Source of the DNA: Psychrobacter vallis
GTDB taxonomy: Bacteria; Pseudomonadota; Gammaproteobacteria; Pseudomonadales; Moraxellaceae
NCBI RefSeq assembly: GCF_904846715.1
Contig: NZ_CAJHBU010000008.1
Location: 62,001-126,000 of the forward strand
Direction of reading: 5' to 3'
DNA: 64,000 bases
The notes beneath the pieces are model-generated. The model had not been told where the DNA came from, did not search any database, and saw only the letters and a list, made by a program, of their open reading frames with translations. Positions 30,927 through 40,559 of the stretch are shown here, piece after piece; the stretch's first letter is position 1; every line of letters begins with the position of its first letter. Both the position numbers and the translations under genes were made by a program.

Positions 30927-31745
30927 TTAACCAAATTGAAAAGCGGATAATTGCGTTTTGAGTACGTGCTGAGAATAAACTCTCTTACCTTGATCATTTC
31001 CTGCGGCCCCTACTGCAACCATTACAGGCAGTAAATGCTCTTCTGCGCCTAGTGGGTGCGCATCCAAAGCATGGGGCGCTTGTGACCAATCAGAGAGCGC
31101 CGTAAATCGCTCACTTGGATCAGCTTCGACCGCTTCGGTTAACCACTCATCAAACTTCTCTGAGGGGACGGTAAAGTTTGCATCGCCATAGCCGCGCATA
31201 TTGTGAAAACTCATGCCGCTACCAATGATCAACACGCCTTCTTCACGCAAAGATGCCAGTGTTTTGCCTGCCATTAGATGCGCTTTAGGGTCGAGATCTC
31301 GACGTAATGACAACTGTACTACCGGAATATCCGCATTAGGAAACATCATTTTTAGCGGAATGAATACCCCATGATCAAAACCTCTTATCGCATCTTGCTC
31401 ATTGTCTAAACCTGCATTCGTCAGCAACTCACTGATTTGCTCGGCCAATACTGGTGCGCCTAGTGCTGGATAAGTCAGTTCGTAAGTATGCTTAGGAAAT
31501 CTAGAATAATCATAAATCAGCTCTGGTTGCTTGGCAGCAGTGATACTAAACACAGGTGTTTGCCAATGCGCGCTGATTATCATAATAGCCTTGGGTTGCT
31601 GTGGTAAACGACTAGAAATGCTTTGTAAAAACTCTGCCATTTTTTCCCAAGTGTCAGTAGGCTGCCAATCCATAAAAAAGCAAGGTCCGGCGCCATGAGG
31701 TACAAAGAATACGGGCTGCGTGATTGAAATTGATTCAGAATTCAT
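30927..31745 (-). CDS. DODA-type extradiol aromatic ring-opening dioxygenase, YgiD-like
   Basis: 272 residues of the LigB superfamily. Likely metal-binding His residues are in FVPHGAGP, IISAHWQTP, FDHGVFIPLKMMFP and LDAHPLGAEEHLLPVMVA. The family includes 4,5-DOPA dioxygenase and E. coli YgiD (zinc/iron-dependent ring cleavage); the substrate here is unknown. It lies about 100 bp upstream of nothing related except doxX, transcribed the same way. Confidence 0.88.
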   Translation of the reverse strand: MNSESISITQPVFFVPHGAGPCFFMDWQPTDTWEKMAEFLQSISSRLPQQPKAIMIISAHWQTPVFSITAAKQPELIYDYSRFPKHTYELTYPALGAPVLAEQISELLTNAGLDNEQDAIRGFDHGVFIPLKMMFPNADIPVVQLSLRRDLDPKAHLMAGKTLASLREEGVLIIGSGMSFHNMRGYGDANFTVPSEKFDEWLTEAVEADPSERFTALSDWSQAPHALDAHPLGAEEHLLPVMVAVGAAGNDQGKRVYSQHVLKTQLSAFQFG

Positions 31746-31847
31746 GGGCTTTTACCTCATTATTTATAATAAGAGCAACAGATAGGATGACGATAGACGT
31801 CGCTATTTGGTATCAAAAGACAATCTACTGATCGCTTGCCGCCTTTG

Positions 31848-32300
31848 TTAAATGTGGTTTGATTTTTCTGATAACGCTTTATCTATACTCAAGTAACCGC
31901 CACCTTGTATCGTTAAAGAAACCAAAGCCACCATCAAAGTCAATGCATATTCATAGCCACCATTGTCAGCGAATAGTCCGTTACTGATATGAACAGAAAA
32001 AATAGCAACCAACATCGTAAAAGCGGCCACCAGTGCGGCAGGACGAGTCAGCACACCCAATACTAAAGCGATGCCACCAAAGAACTCTGCGCTGCCTGCT
32101 AATATAGCCATCAAATAACCAGGTTCCATACCAATACTGCTTAACCAACCAGCAGTGCCTGCTAAGCCACCACCGTCAAACCAACCAAACAGCTTCTGAG
32201 CACCATGAGCCATTAAAATCAGACCTACTGGCACACGGAGGATTAAGGCTGCATAGCCTGCTTTTGATTCTAGAATTTTATTTAATAATGAGGTGTTCAT
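31848..32300 (-). CDS. DoxX family membrane protein
   Basis: 150 residues with four hydrophobic helices and the DoxX pattern (LILRVPVGLILMAHGAQKLFGWF at about 18-40; AEFFGGIALVLGVLTRPAAL). Members of the family are linked to redox balance or quinone chemistry, but function is poorly known. It lies upstream of and in the same direction as the DODA-type dioxygenase gene, a pairing I recall in other proteobacteria, so they may form one unit. Confidence 0.88.
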   Translation of the reverse strand: MNTSLLNKILESKAGYAALILRVPVGLILMAHGAQKLFGWFDGGGLAGTAGWLSSIGMEPGYLMAILAGSAEFFGGIALVLGVLTRPAALVAAFTMLVAIFSVHISNGLFADNGGYEYALTLMVALVSLTIQGGGYLSIDKALSEKSNHI

Positions 32301-32554
32301 TTTTGATTACTCCGTAACGTTGGATTCAAGTACAAGGGTTAAGGGTTAGCCATCGGGCATAAACCTACTTTACTATCAACGTTAAGAAAGAGTAAGACAG
32401 TTTATATTGAATAATTAACAACATATCATTGATAATAATGATTGAGGATAGTATTGAGTCGCAGGATAGACTGTGGTCGATACTGAATAAAATAGATATA
32501 TACTATTATAGGGCGAGACTGGGACAAATCGGAATAGGACGTTATGCCTTAACC

Positions 32555-32938
32555 CTACTCCATATCTTGCAAATTGGCCATTAATTGTGCGCGACTGGGT
32601 ACACGGTGATAATTAATTACAGGCACATTTCCCAAACGACGCTGGCCTATCGCAAGCTTTTTATCTATGGTAATCATCGCAATTTTTTTGTCTTGCTGAC
32701 TGAGCAGTAAATGATTGGGTTTACGTGTGACTCTATAATTTGGAAAATACTGTTTTAGCAACGCTGAAGTTTTTTGCAAGCCATCATGAACAGGGGCTTT
32801 TGTGTTTTTTGATGACACATTCTGAGATATCTCATCCGTTTTTACGCCGCGCGATTTTGCTAATAGCCATAAGGCTGCAATAACCACGAACAGTATGACA
32901 AGCCACCAAATTCCGTCTATCATAAGAAAGATATCCAT
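32555..32938 (-). CDS. Small membrane-anchored protein of unknown function
   Basis: About 127 residues from ATG 32936-32938; the next ATG at 32921-32923 is equally possible. The frame continues further up but would run into the opposite sirtuin gene. One N-terminal membrane helix (IDGIWWLVILFVVIAALWLL) is followed by a polar linker and a compact domain (LLKQYFPNYRVTRKPNHLLLSQQDKKIAMITIDKKL...). No family recognised with confidence. It is divergent from the sirtuin gene with about 19 bp between starts. Confidence 0.6.
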   Translation of the reverse strand: MDIFLMIDGIWWLVILFVVIAALWLLAKSRGVKTDEISQNVSSKNTKAPVHDGLQKTSALLKQYFPNYRVTRKPNHLLLSQQDKKIAMITIDKKLAIGQRRLGNVPVINYHRVPSRAQLMANLQDME

Positions 32939-32957
32939 TATTAACAAGGGTTGGCTC

Positions 32958-33758
32958 ATGTTAGCAGAATTATCACCAGCGTTAATAGCAGAAGTGCAGG
33001 GTGCCGCCAAACTATTGGCCTCGAAACAGCGTATTTGTATTTTAACGGGTGCAGGGATTTCAGCAGAAAGTGGCATTCCAACTTTTCGGGATAAACAAAC
33101 AGGCTTATGGCAAAATTATAGGGCGGAAGATTTGGCCACACCAGATGCTTTTGCTCGTGATCCAAAACTGGTTTGGTCGTGGTATCAGTGGCGCAGAAAG
33201 TTGGTCGCGGATAAAACACCGAATCCAGCACACGATGCCTTAGCGCAGTGGCAGCAACATGCAGAATCAACCTACCAGCAGTTAACGCTCATTACTCAAA
33301 ATGTCGATAACTTACATGAGCAAGCTGGCAGTACGGTGATTCATCTGCATGGCAATCTGTGGCACAACCGTTGTAGTCAATGTGAGGCGCCCTACCAAGA
33401 CAAACCAGAAGGCGCATCTAGTAGCAAAGATATCACTAATTTTGATGAAGCATTACTCACTTGTAAGCATTGCGCTGGGTACATTCGACCGGATATCGTT
33501 TGGTTTGGGGAGACGTTGCCATTACAAGCATGGCAAACGGCAGAAGAGGCAGCTGCTCATTGTGAGGTATTTATCAGTATTGGCACATCGAGCCTCGTTT
33601 ATCCTGCCGCAGGGCTGGCACAGTTAGCCAAGCAAAATGGTGCCAAAATTATTGAAATAAACCCTGATCCCACACCAAATATCATCGTTGATATAACTTT
33701 AGCAGCAAAAGCGGGAGTGATCATGCCAGTGCTTATACAAGCAATCGCTGATCTATAA
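32958..33758 (+). CDS. cobB: NAD-dependent protein deacylase, sirtuin family
   Basis: 266 residues from MLAELSPALIAEVQG, with AAGGG upstream; a longer in-frame start at 32895 is less likely. The Rossmann NAD motif is TGAGISAESGIPTFR, catalytic His H131 lies in HLHGNLW, and zinc cysteines are C139, C142, C169, C172. Tyr76 and Arg79 (WYQWRR) form the YxxR motif of class III sirtuins, which prefer succinyl- or other acidic acyl-lysines. It removes acyl groups from protein lysines using NAD. Confidence 0.93.
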   Translation: MLAELSPALIAEVQGAAKLLASKQRICILTGAGISAESGIPTFRDKQTGLWQNYRAEDLATPDAFARDPKLVWSWYQWRRKLVADKTPNPAHDALAQWQQHAESTYQQLTLITQNVDNLHEQAGSTVIHLHGNLWHNRCSQCEAPYQDKPEGASSSKDITNFDEALLTCKHCAGYIRPDIVWFGETLPLQAWQTAEEAAAHCEVFISIGTSSLVYPAAGLAQLAKQNGAKIIEINPDPTPNIIVDITLAAKAGVIMPVLIQAIADL

Positions 33759-33892
33759 TCATGGCTTTATGAAGAACAATAAATCAAATAAAATTCTGAT
33801 TTCATTGGAGTTTTTCTATAAGACAGTAAAAAGGCTTAACGGTTGATATTAACCATTAAGCCTTAGCTATTAAACTACGATCTGATCAGGGC

Positions 33893-34891
33893 TTATTGCA
33901 ATGCAAGATCAACTTTTGCCAAATAAGCCTCTTTTAACTCATCATCTATAAATGCTGATCTAAACGAGTTTTTTACCAATGTAATGATGTCTTCTTCCGT
34001 TATCGGCAGATTTTCATGTAAGTTAATAAAATTTTGATTTATATAGCCTTTGAAATACGCTGGGTCGTCTGAATTAACGCTGATGTTTAAACCATAATCC
34101 AAAAGCTCTTTAATATTGTGTTCTTTGTAAGTTTCAAAAACCTTGAGTTCAATATTGGAGTTCGGGCAAACCGTCAGCGGCATTTGCTCTATCTTGAGCC
34201 TTTGCATCAGCTCTGGGCTTTTTATAGACTGCACACCATGATCGATTCTATTGATGTTCAATAAGTCTAATGCTTCGTAGATATAAGAAAAATCTGCCTC
34301 TTCGCCAGCATGGGCAACCAATTTAAAACCTTCATCTTTGGCTTTTTTGAACACTTCTTTGAACTTCGACGGCGGATTGCCCAATTCTGATGAATCAAGA
34401 CCGACCCCGATAATATCATTTTTAAACTTTAACGCTTCTTCTAACGTCTCAAACGCTTCTGCTTGTGACAGATGACGCAAAAAACACATAATGATGCAAG
34501 AGGTGATGCCATACTTTTCTTTGGCATCTGCGAGCGCTTCTTTGATACCGGTTATCACAGCCTCAAAAGGTACGCCTCTTTCTGTGTGGGTCTGTGGATC
34601 AAAAAATATCTCCGTATGAATGACATTGTCTTCGACACATTTAAGAATGTATTCCCATGTCAAATCATAAAAATCCTCTTTGGTAAGAAGGACATTGGCA
34701 CCCGCGTAGTAAATATCCAAAAAGGTTTGTAGATTGGTAAAATTATAAGCATTGCGTACATCTTCTATGCTTTTATAAGGAATCTCCACCTGATTCTTTT
34801 TGGCCAATCTAAACATCAATTCTGGCTCTAATGAGCCTTCGATGTGTAAATGTAGCTCAGCTTTCGGTAGTTTCTTTATCAAATCAATCAT
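33893..34891 (-). CDS. Adenine deaminase-type enzyme of the adenosine deaminase family
   Basis: 332 residues from MIDLIKKLPKAELHLHIEGS; the open frame begins 13 codons earlier. Zinc ligands are H14 and H16, the His in VAHAGEE, and the DD in SVNSDDPAYFKGY. The set FFDPQTHTERGVP, GLDSSELGNPPSKF and NRIDHGVQSI follows the pattern of bacterial adenine deaminases (Aah1-like) rather than true adenosine deaminase, which has RIGHG. It would convert adenine to hypoxanthine. The gene is often annotated add. No clear Shine-Dalgarno. Confidence 0.85.
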   Translation of the reverse strand: MIDLIKKLPKAELHLHIEGSLEPELMFRLAKKNQVEIPYKSIEDVRNAYNFTNLQTFLDIYYAGANVLLTKEDFYDLTWEYILKCVEDNVIHTEIFFDPQTHTERGVPFEAVITGIKEALADAKEKYGITSCIIMCFLRHLSQAEAFETLEEALKFKNDIIGVGLDSSELGNPPSKFKEVFKKAKDEGFKLVAHAGEEADFSYIYEALDLLNINRIDHGVQSIKSPELMQRLKIEQMPLTVCPNSNIELKVFETYKEHNIKELLDYGLNISVNSDDPAYFKGYINQNFINLHENLPITEEDIITLVKNSFRSAFIDDELKEAYLAKVDLALQ

Positions 34892-35115
34892 AGGGTTCCA
34901 ACGATGGTTTTTATCAAGAGATGCTGTCATAGACGATATGTATACTTAACTGTTATAAATAAAATAACGCACTATTTCTAGGAGCGCTATTATATTTGAA
35001 TTTATGCCAAAACCCCATAGCCTAAAAGCAAATCATTTAATACGATTACGCCCTGTCCTCATAGTGCGCCTTACTTATCAGTAGTGCGGTTTGTACAAAC
35101 GCATGGACAGCACCT

Positions 35116-35640
35116 CTACTTCAGAAACACCACCGTATCCGACAATTCATTGCCTTCTGGATTGTTTTCAAGATGATAATACTGCCGCAATACTTGCCCC
35201 ACCTCATCTAACAGCTCAGCCAAACTCTCTTCTGTTTTTTTATGGGCAATGCCCGATACGGCTTTTTCGCACATCGCGCGCCAAACCGTTGGGCTGACGT
35301 GAGCGCTGATACCGCGATCAGCCACGATTTCTAACTGATGCTCACAAATATTGACATACACCAAGACACCCGTGTTTTCTTCGGTATCCCAGACTCGATA
35401 TTCGCTAAATAAGTCAATCGCGCGGTCACGGCAGCCGACGTGATAGGCTTCTTGAATAGGGAGATGGTTTTCTATAATCAAAAACACCTCTCCCCGATGT
35501 CCGCGTTCAGCACTCGTTACTTTATCTGTCAGACGTGCCCTTGCTTCTGTTGTCAGCCATTTACTATGTAATAAAGGGACAAATAAAACTTGACGCCACC
35601 AGCGGGCAAAACTGGAATGTGAAGCGTTATTTTCTGCCAT
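35116..35640 (-). CDS. TPM domain protein, second of a LemA-TPM-TPM cluster
   Basis: 174 residues from MAENNASHSSFARWW, chosen for the upstream GAGG; the frame extends 8 codons further. No signal peptide. The TPM fold is seen in LTDKVTSAERGHRGEVFLIIENHLP, then GVLVYVNICEHQLEIVADRGISAHV and AVSGIAHKKTEESLAELLDEVGQVLRQYY. TPM (TLP18.3/Psb32/MOLO-1) proteins act in membrane-protein maintenance in plants and animals; bacterial roles are unclear. Last gene of the lemA-led cluster, 51 bp after the Gly-rich TPM gene. Confidence 0.85.
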   Translation of the reverse strand: MAENNASHSSFARWWRQVLFVPLLHSKWLTTEARARLTDKVTSAERGHRGEVFLIIENHLPIQEAYHVGCRDRAIDLFSEYRVWDTEENTGVLVYVNICEHQLEIVADRGISAHVSPTVWRAMCEKAVSGIAHKKTEESLAELLDEVGQVLRQYYHLENNPEGNELSDTVVFLK

Positions 35641-35690
35641 TGTATATTTCCTCAAATACGTCATTGCTGACGGTCAGTTAGTGAATAAGT

Positions 35691-36884
35691 CTACCAAGAG
35701 CCACCAGCACCGCCGCCACCAAAGCCGCCACCACCACCGCCAAAGCCGCCGCCACCGAAACCCCCACCGCCAAAGCCACCACCACTACCGCCGCCCATAC
35801 CGGGAAGGAAGATCATGCCGCCGCCTCTGCGGCCACCTCCTTTACCACCGCCGCCTTTACCGCCACCACCGCCGCGTGAAATCAAAAACAACCAGATGAA
35901 TATGGCCATAATCAATGTCATAAAAAAGCCGCCGCCCAATGCCAATGCACCAGCAAAGAAACCACCAGCAGCAAGGATAGAGCCAAACACGCGGCCAAAT
36001 ATACTAGTAATAAAGCTACCGAATATCATCGCCATGACAAATAAGAAAATAGGCAATGGCAGCTCATCTGATCCTTGCTGAGTGCTGCGTTCGGCAGCTT
36101 GAGCATCCGCACGAGCTAAAACCTCAGGATCAGCAGTCAGGCGCGCTTGTAGTGCATTCACCCCTGCCAAAATCCCAGCGCCATAGTTGTCTTGTTTAAA
36201 TAAAGGCGTGATATCCTCACGAATGATACGATTGACGGCAGCATCTGGTAATACGCCTTCCAATCCATAGCCTGTCAAGATATACATATCACGATCATTG
36301 ACCGCGACGACTATCAACAGACCGTCATCGATCGCGTCATCACCGAGCTGCCATTTTTCGGCCACTTGCAAGGCGTAATCAAATATCGGCTGACCATTGG
36401 TCGTCGGTACGATAACGACAGCAGCTTGGGCTAAGCCTTGCTGATAAATACTCCTAAGCTGCGCTTCCAAACGTTGTTTTTCTTGAGGGTTTAATATATT
36501 GGCCTGATCAACGACAGGTTCATTCAATATCAGTTTATCAGCATCGACGCTCTCAGCACTTGACGCTACTGGTGGCTGAGCTGGTGTTTGCGTATTAGCT
36601 GTTGCTTCAGTTGTGGTTTTATCATTAGCCGCATTAGGGTTGATGGCATCATTGCCCAATATGGCGCCATTGATGGCCTCGTTACCCAACACCGTATCAT
36701 TGATGGCTTCGTTGGATTCACCTGCTTTGGCAATCGCCACCAAATCCTCAACGCTACGATTTTGCATGCTCGAGGTGTTATCTGTAGACACCGCCGCATC
36801 TTCAGACGCAGCATGCAGCACAGACGTACCACTCATGCTTAGAGTGACCAATAATGCTGATAAGATTGCTTTTGAATTATTCAT
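35691..36884 (-). CDS. Exported TPM domain protein with glycine-rich tail, YgcG-like
   Basis: 397 residues. Signal peptide about 1-25 (MNNSKAILSALLVTLSMSGTSVLHA). A low-complexity spacer with near-repeats of NEAINDTVLG/NEAINGAILG/NDAINPN lies at about 58-85. The TPM domain (about 118-250) has LNEPVVDQANILNPQEKQRLEAQLRSIYQQG and YALQVAEKWQLGDDAIDDGLLIVVA. Two membrane segments (about 278-345) and a very Gly-rich C-terminus follow. It probably sits in the inner membrane with the TPM domain in the periplasm, working with LemA. Confidence 0.87.
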   Translation of the reverse strand: MNNSKAILSALLVTLSMSGTSVLHAASEDAAVSTDNTSSMQNRSVEDLVAIAKAGESNEAINDTVLGNEAINGAILGNDAINPNAANDKTTTEATANTQTPAQPPVASSAESVDADKLILNEPVVDQANILNPQEKQRLEAQLRSIYQQGLAQAAVVIVPTTNGQPIFDYALQVAEKWQLGDDAIDDGLLIVVAVNDRDMYILTGYGLEGVLPDAAVNRIIREDITPLFKQDNYGAGILAGVNALQARLTADPEVLARADAQAAERSTQQGSDELPLPIFLFVMAMIFGSFITSIFGRVFGSILAAGGFFAGALALGGGFFMTLIMAIFIWLFLISRGGGGGKGGGGKGGGRRGGGMIFLPGMGGGSGGGFGGGGFGGGGFGGGGGGFGGGGAGGSW

Positions 36885-37038
36885 CTAATCTATACCACCT
36901 CAAGTGACATCTATACTAAATTAATAAGCATTTGCATCCATCAATGCCTTTAAAAAAGTTTGGCAAGGTAATCCAAACCAGTAACGCGGCAAATATAGCG
37001 CGCTACTTTTATGCTGGTTCAACTATACTGATTCAATA

Positions 37039-37671
37039 TTACTCAGCTGGCGCTGCATTGTCGTCACCGAAGTCAACACTTGGCGCCGTTGAGATAGCCT
37101 CTTCATTTGCCACGCTAAAGTTCGGTTTGGCATCCATCCCAAATACTTTTGCGGTGATGTTGGTTGGGAACTGGCGCACCGTTGTATTGTATCCCTGTAC
37201 TTCTTGGATATAGCGGTTACGAGCCACGGCAATACGGTTTTCAGTGCCTTCAAGCTGTGCTTGCAAGTCTTGGAACAACGCATCTGACTTTAGCTCAGGA
37301 TAACGCTCAGACACTGCCATTAGACGTGATAATGCACCCGTCATTTGTTCTTGGGCAGCCGCATAACGCTCCATCGCTTCTGGGTCATTGAGCACCTCAG
37401 GCGTCACTGTGATGCCGCCAGCTCGTGAACGAGCTTCAGCCACTTGAGTAAACACCTCTTGCTCCTGCTCCGCATATTGCTGTACCACTTTGACTAAGTT
37501 TGGTACCAAATCAGAACGGCGCTGATATTGGTTGACCACTTCTGACCACGAAGCAGTCACTTGCTCGTCTTGTGCTTGTAGGTTGTTATAACCACAACCG
37601 CTTAGACCAACTGTAGAAGTCGCTAATACTGCTGCCAGCAACATAGGTTTTGCTATTGATTGACGCGTCAT
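37039..37671 (-). CDS. lemA: LemA family lipoprotein
   Basis: 210 residues from MTRQSIAKPM, with AGGAGA nine bases upstream. Lipobox LSGC near residue 25. The long helical LemA domain has SWSEVVNQYQRRSDLVPNLVKVVQQYAEQEQEVFTQVAEAR and NRYIQEVQGYNTTVRQFPTNITAKVFGM. LemA-TPM pairs are widespread; the role is unknown but membrane stress has been suggested. First gene of lemA-TPM-TPM. Confidence 0.93.
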   Translation of the reverse strand: MTRQSIAKPMLLAAVLATSTVGLSGCGYNNLQAQDEQVTASWSEVVNQYQRRSDLVPNLVKVVQQYAEQEQEVFTQVAEARSRAGGITVTPEVLNDPEAMERYAAAQEQMTGALSRLMAVSERYPELKSDALFQDLQAQLEGTENRIAVARNRYIQEVQGYNTTVRQFPTNITAKVFGMDAKPNFSVANEEAISTAPSVDFGDDNAAPAE

Positions 37672-37775
37672 CGTTGTCTCTCCTAATAATGATAAATAAC
37701 AAATAGCCAGTAACACGTTTTTTAATAATTTTTTAAATGTATCAAGTCAGGTCAACATAAAAGAGAGTCAGCAAA

Positions 37776-37841
37776 ACTGGTATAGATTTTTTGTAGCCTC
37801 TGTCGGTGTAGGCACAGTAAGCCAGAAAAATTTGTACCAGT
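37776..37841. repeat. Dispersed 66-bp palindromic repeat, copy 2
   Basis: ACTGGTATAGATTTTTTG and AGAAAAATTTGTACCAGT are imperfect inverted ends around GCCTCTGTCGGTGTAGGCAC. Aligns end to end with copies at 17068-17134 and (reversed) 40473-40538. Confidence 0.85.
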
Positions 37842-38759
37842 CTCGAATCATAATCTCGTGTATCCATTTTATTTAGTATCAACTATATTAAAGATTATCA
37901 CCCGCGAGGTTTCCTGACAATAATGGCGCTATCACAGTACTTTTACAATTCATCGTTACCAAAACACAACCGCAAAACCTAATCTCTATTCTCTCTCTGA
38001 CTTTCCCTTTATCCAACAGAGCGTTGTGAAATTTATTGAAGCAACCGCACGCACTTTCAGTTATGCCTCATCTAGCGTGTTTAAATAAACCAGCAGCTGC
38101 TATCAGAGCTACTTGTAACTATTCCTACATACCTTTGTGCCTTAGCTTAAGACTCAAGAACTGTCAGTACATGCGATACTTTATCGTGGTTTGTGATGGT
38201 ATTCATTTCATCAAAAGCAAATATAAATTTTTATATATAAAGAAAATTCTAGTAATTGGTACAGAAATATGGCAAATTGCAGTTACGTAGCCGTACGGTT
38301 TGAATACATTTGGTAGTGGACTTATCGTTTGATTAGTATTAGTGAATCCTCGATTCCTATAGAAACATATCAAGCACCACGCCAATAATGTCATCACTCA
38401 GTACTGCTCATAGCAAGTTAAACGCTATTGGCATGATCCGTATTTAATTACATAATCGACTATTTTATCCATTGGCCTAGTTATAGTGTATCTCATTTAT
38501 AACGTGATAATAGGATATCGCAGTAATTGAGACAGCACAGGCATAGTGACTGCCACTAAATCGTCAATATTGCTGATAAGCCAAGTGGATAAATACAGAC
38601 AACTACAGTCCATTCTTAGTGGCTAAGCACGTATGAGACTTAACTTATATACATGAGTCGATGTAGATAATTTAACTGCTTAACTTAAATAAGTAAGTTA
38701 ACCAGTTAGCTTACTCCTAGCATACAGAGCCACTTTGAGACAGTACTAGGGATATACAT
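37842..38759. other. Long spacer upstream of the AGCS transporter gene
   Basis: Over 900 bp without a convincing gene; the best frame (38036-38290) has no ribosome site, odd codon use and no recognisable protein. Several short direct and inverted repeats of TTAACTTA type lie at 38640-38710. It may hold a long leader, a small RNA or decayed sequence; I cannot tell which. Confidence 0.4.
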
Positions 38760-40307
38760 ATGGAAGGTTTAGTTAACTTAGTAAACGGAATTATCTGGAG
38801 CCCCGCACTGATCTATCTGTGCTTGGGTGCGGGCCTGTTCTATTCCATTATGACGCGCTTCGTGCAAGTACGTCTATTCGGCGAAATGATCAAACTGCTC
38901 TTCAGTGGTAAGTCTAGTGAGCAAGGTATTTCATCATTTCAGGCACTTGCCGTCTCACTCGCAGGACGTGTGGGTATGGGTAACATCGCTGGGGTAGCTG
39001 CTGCTATCGGCTTCGGTGGTCCAGGTGCTGTGTTTTGGATGTGGGTTGTGGCCTTCTTAGGCGCATCTACTGCCTACGTTGAGTCTACACTGGCACAGAT
39101 TTATAAAGAGAAAGATGTGGTCACTGGTGAATATCGCGGTGGCCCTGCGTATTATTTTGAGCGTGCACTCGGTCAAAAGTGGTACGGCATCCTCTTCGCA
39201 ATCTCATCTATCCTAGCTTGTGGTATGTTCTTACCAGGTGTACAGGCAAACGGTGTTATCAATGCGTTTGCACAGGTCATGGGTGAAGGCACTGTCATGA
39301 ATATTGGCAGCTTAGAAGTCGGCTCTATGCGTTTGGTCGGCTTAGCTATCATCTTAGTCGTACTAGGTATCATCATCTTCGGTGGTATCAAACGTATTGC
39401 AACCTTTACTGAATTCGCCGTTCCGTTTATGGCAGTTGGTTATATTGCTTTAGCCTTAATCATCATGTTCAGCAACTTCAGTTTGATCCCAGACGTATTT
39501 GGTATGATCGTTGGTGATGCCTTTACCGCTCAAGCAGGTTTTGGTGCGGCAGTTGGTTGGGGTGTAAAACGTGGTATTTACTCAAACGAAGCAGGTCAAG
39601 GTACAGGCCCTCACGCTGCTGCTGCTGCTGAAGTTCAGCATCCATCACAGCAAGGCCTAGTACAGGCATTCTCAGTGTATGTTGATACGCTACTGGTTTG
39701 TTCTGCTACTGCCTTTATGATTTTGTCTACTGGCATGTACAACATTCAAGGTACATTACCAGATGGTCAGTTCATCGTACAGAACGTCGCTGCTACTACT
39801 GAAATCAATGCGCCTGCCTTTACGCAAATGGCAATGGAATCTGTATACGGTACGTTTGGTAATGTCTTTATCGCCATCGCTGTATTCTTCTTTGCCTTTA
39901 CTACCATTTTGGCTTACTACTACATCGCTGAAGTAAACGTGGCTTACTTGACACGTTTTCTTGGTCGCGGTGCTAATAAGACAGGTTTGTTCTTAGTAAA
40001 AGTCTTAATCATGGCGATGGTTGCTTATGGTGGTCTAAACTCAGCCGGTTACATCTGGGCAATTGGTGATATCGGTGTTGGTCTTATGGCTTGGCTCAAC
40101 ATTGTTGGTATCTTGGTCATCTTTATTGTGGCTCGTCCAACTCTTACCATGCTTAAAGACTACGAAGCACAACGTAAAGCGGGTGTTGAGCGCTATAGTT
40201 TTGATCCTGCAAAATTTGGTATCAAAAACGCACCGTATTGGGAAGAGCGTCATTTAGCAGAACAAAAAAGAATGAACGCAGATCCATTACGTAAAGAACA
40301 TAGATAA
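38760..40307 (+). CDS. Alanine/glycine:cation symporter (AGCS family)
   Basis: 515 residues with about eleven membrane helices. The family signature is clear: SLAGRVGMGNIAGVAAAIGFGGPGAVFWMWVVAFLGASTAYVESTLAQIYK and GVKRGIYSNEAGQGTGPHAAAAAE. It imports alanine or glycine with sodium. AGGG lies eight bases before the ATG. No neighbours are related. A terminator follows directly. Confidence 0.95.
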   Translation: MEGLVNLVNGIIWSPALIYLCLGAGLFYSIMTRFVQVRLFGEMIKLLFSGKSSEQGISSFQALAVSLAGRVGMGNIAGVAAAIGFGGPGAVFWMWVVAFLGASTAYVESTLAQIYKEKDVVTGEYRGGPAYYFERALGQKWYGILFAISSILACGMFLPGVQANGVINAFAQVMGEGTVMNIGSLEVGSMRLVGLAIILVVLGIIIFGGIKRIATFTEFAVPFMAVGYIALALIIMFSNFSLIPDVFGMIVGDAFTAQAGFGAAVGWGVKRGIYSNEAGQGTGPHAAAAAEVQHPSQQGLVQAFSVYVDTLLVCSATAFMILSTGMYNIQGTLPDGQFIVQNVAATTEINAPAFTQMAMESVYGTFGNVFIAIAVFFFAFTTILAYYYIAEVNVAYLTRFLGRGANKTGLFLVKVLIMAMVAYGGLNSAGYIWAIGDIGVGLMAWLNIVGILVIFIVARPTLTMLKDYEAQRKAGVERYSFDPAKFGIKNAPYWEERHLAEQKRMNADPLRKEHR

Positions 40308-40341
40308 TATTTTCTAGTGTAGTGAATATTTACCATTTTAA

Positions 40342-40375
40342 GCAAAAGCCCGAGACCATCGTCTCGGGCTTTTGC
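40342..40375 (+). terminator. Terminator after the AGCS transporter gene
   Basis: GCAAAAGCCCGAGAC and GTCTCGGGCTTTTGC form a perfect 15-bp stem with a 4-base loop, then ATTTTTT. Confidence 0.9.
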
Positions 40376-40472
40376 ATTTTTTACCAAATCAAAAAATACA
40401 GTTAGCTTTATCAAATTTTTTTAGCCCATAATCGATTCCAAATAAAACAGATGCATTATATTCCAACACTGA

Positions 40473-40538
40473 ACTGGCATAAATTTTTCTTGCTTGCTGT
40501 GCCTTCGCAGACAGAGGCGGTAAAAAATTCATGCCAGT
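40473..40538. repeat. Dispersed 66-bp palindromic repeat, copy 3 (reverse)
   Basis: Begins ACTGGCATAAATTTTTC and ends GAATT-type ATTCATGCCAGT. Its reverse complement aligns along the full length with the copy at 37776-37841. Confidence 0.85.
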
Positions 40539-40559
40539 CTTGCTTTGTCGTTTTTATAC

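Noticed and set aside
35681..35899. His/Arg-rich 72-residue frame on the plus strand
   Set aside because: It is the antisense of the glycine-rich tail codons of the TPM gene (GGN on one strand gives NCC on the other), with no ribosome site.
38036..38290. 84-residue frame in the spacer upstream of the AGCS gene
   Set aside because: No ribosome site, many rare-looking codons and no recognisable protein feature.
17068..40538. CRISPR array from the short repeats
   Set aside because: The copies are far apart, palindromic over their whole length and not separated by regular spacers; no cas genes are present.
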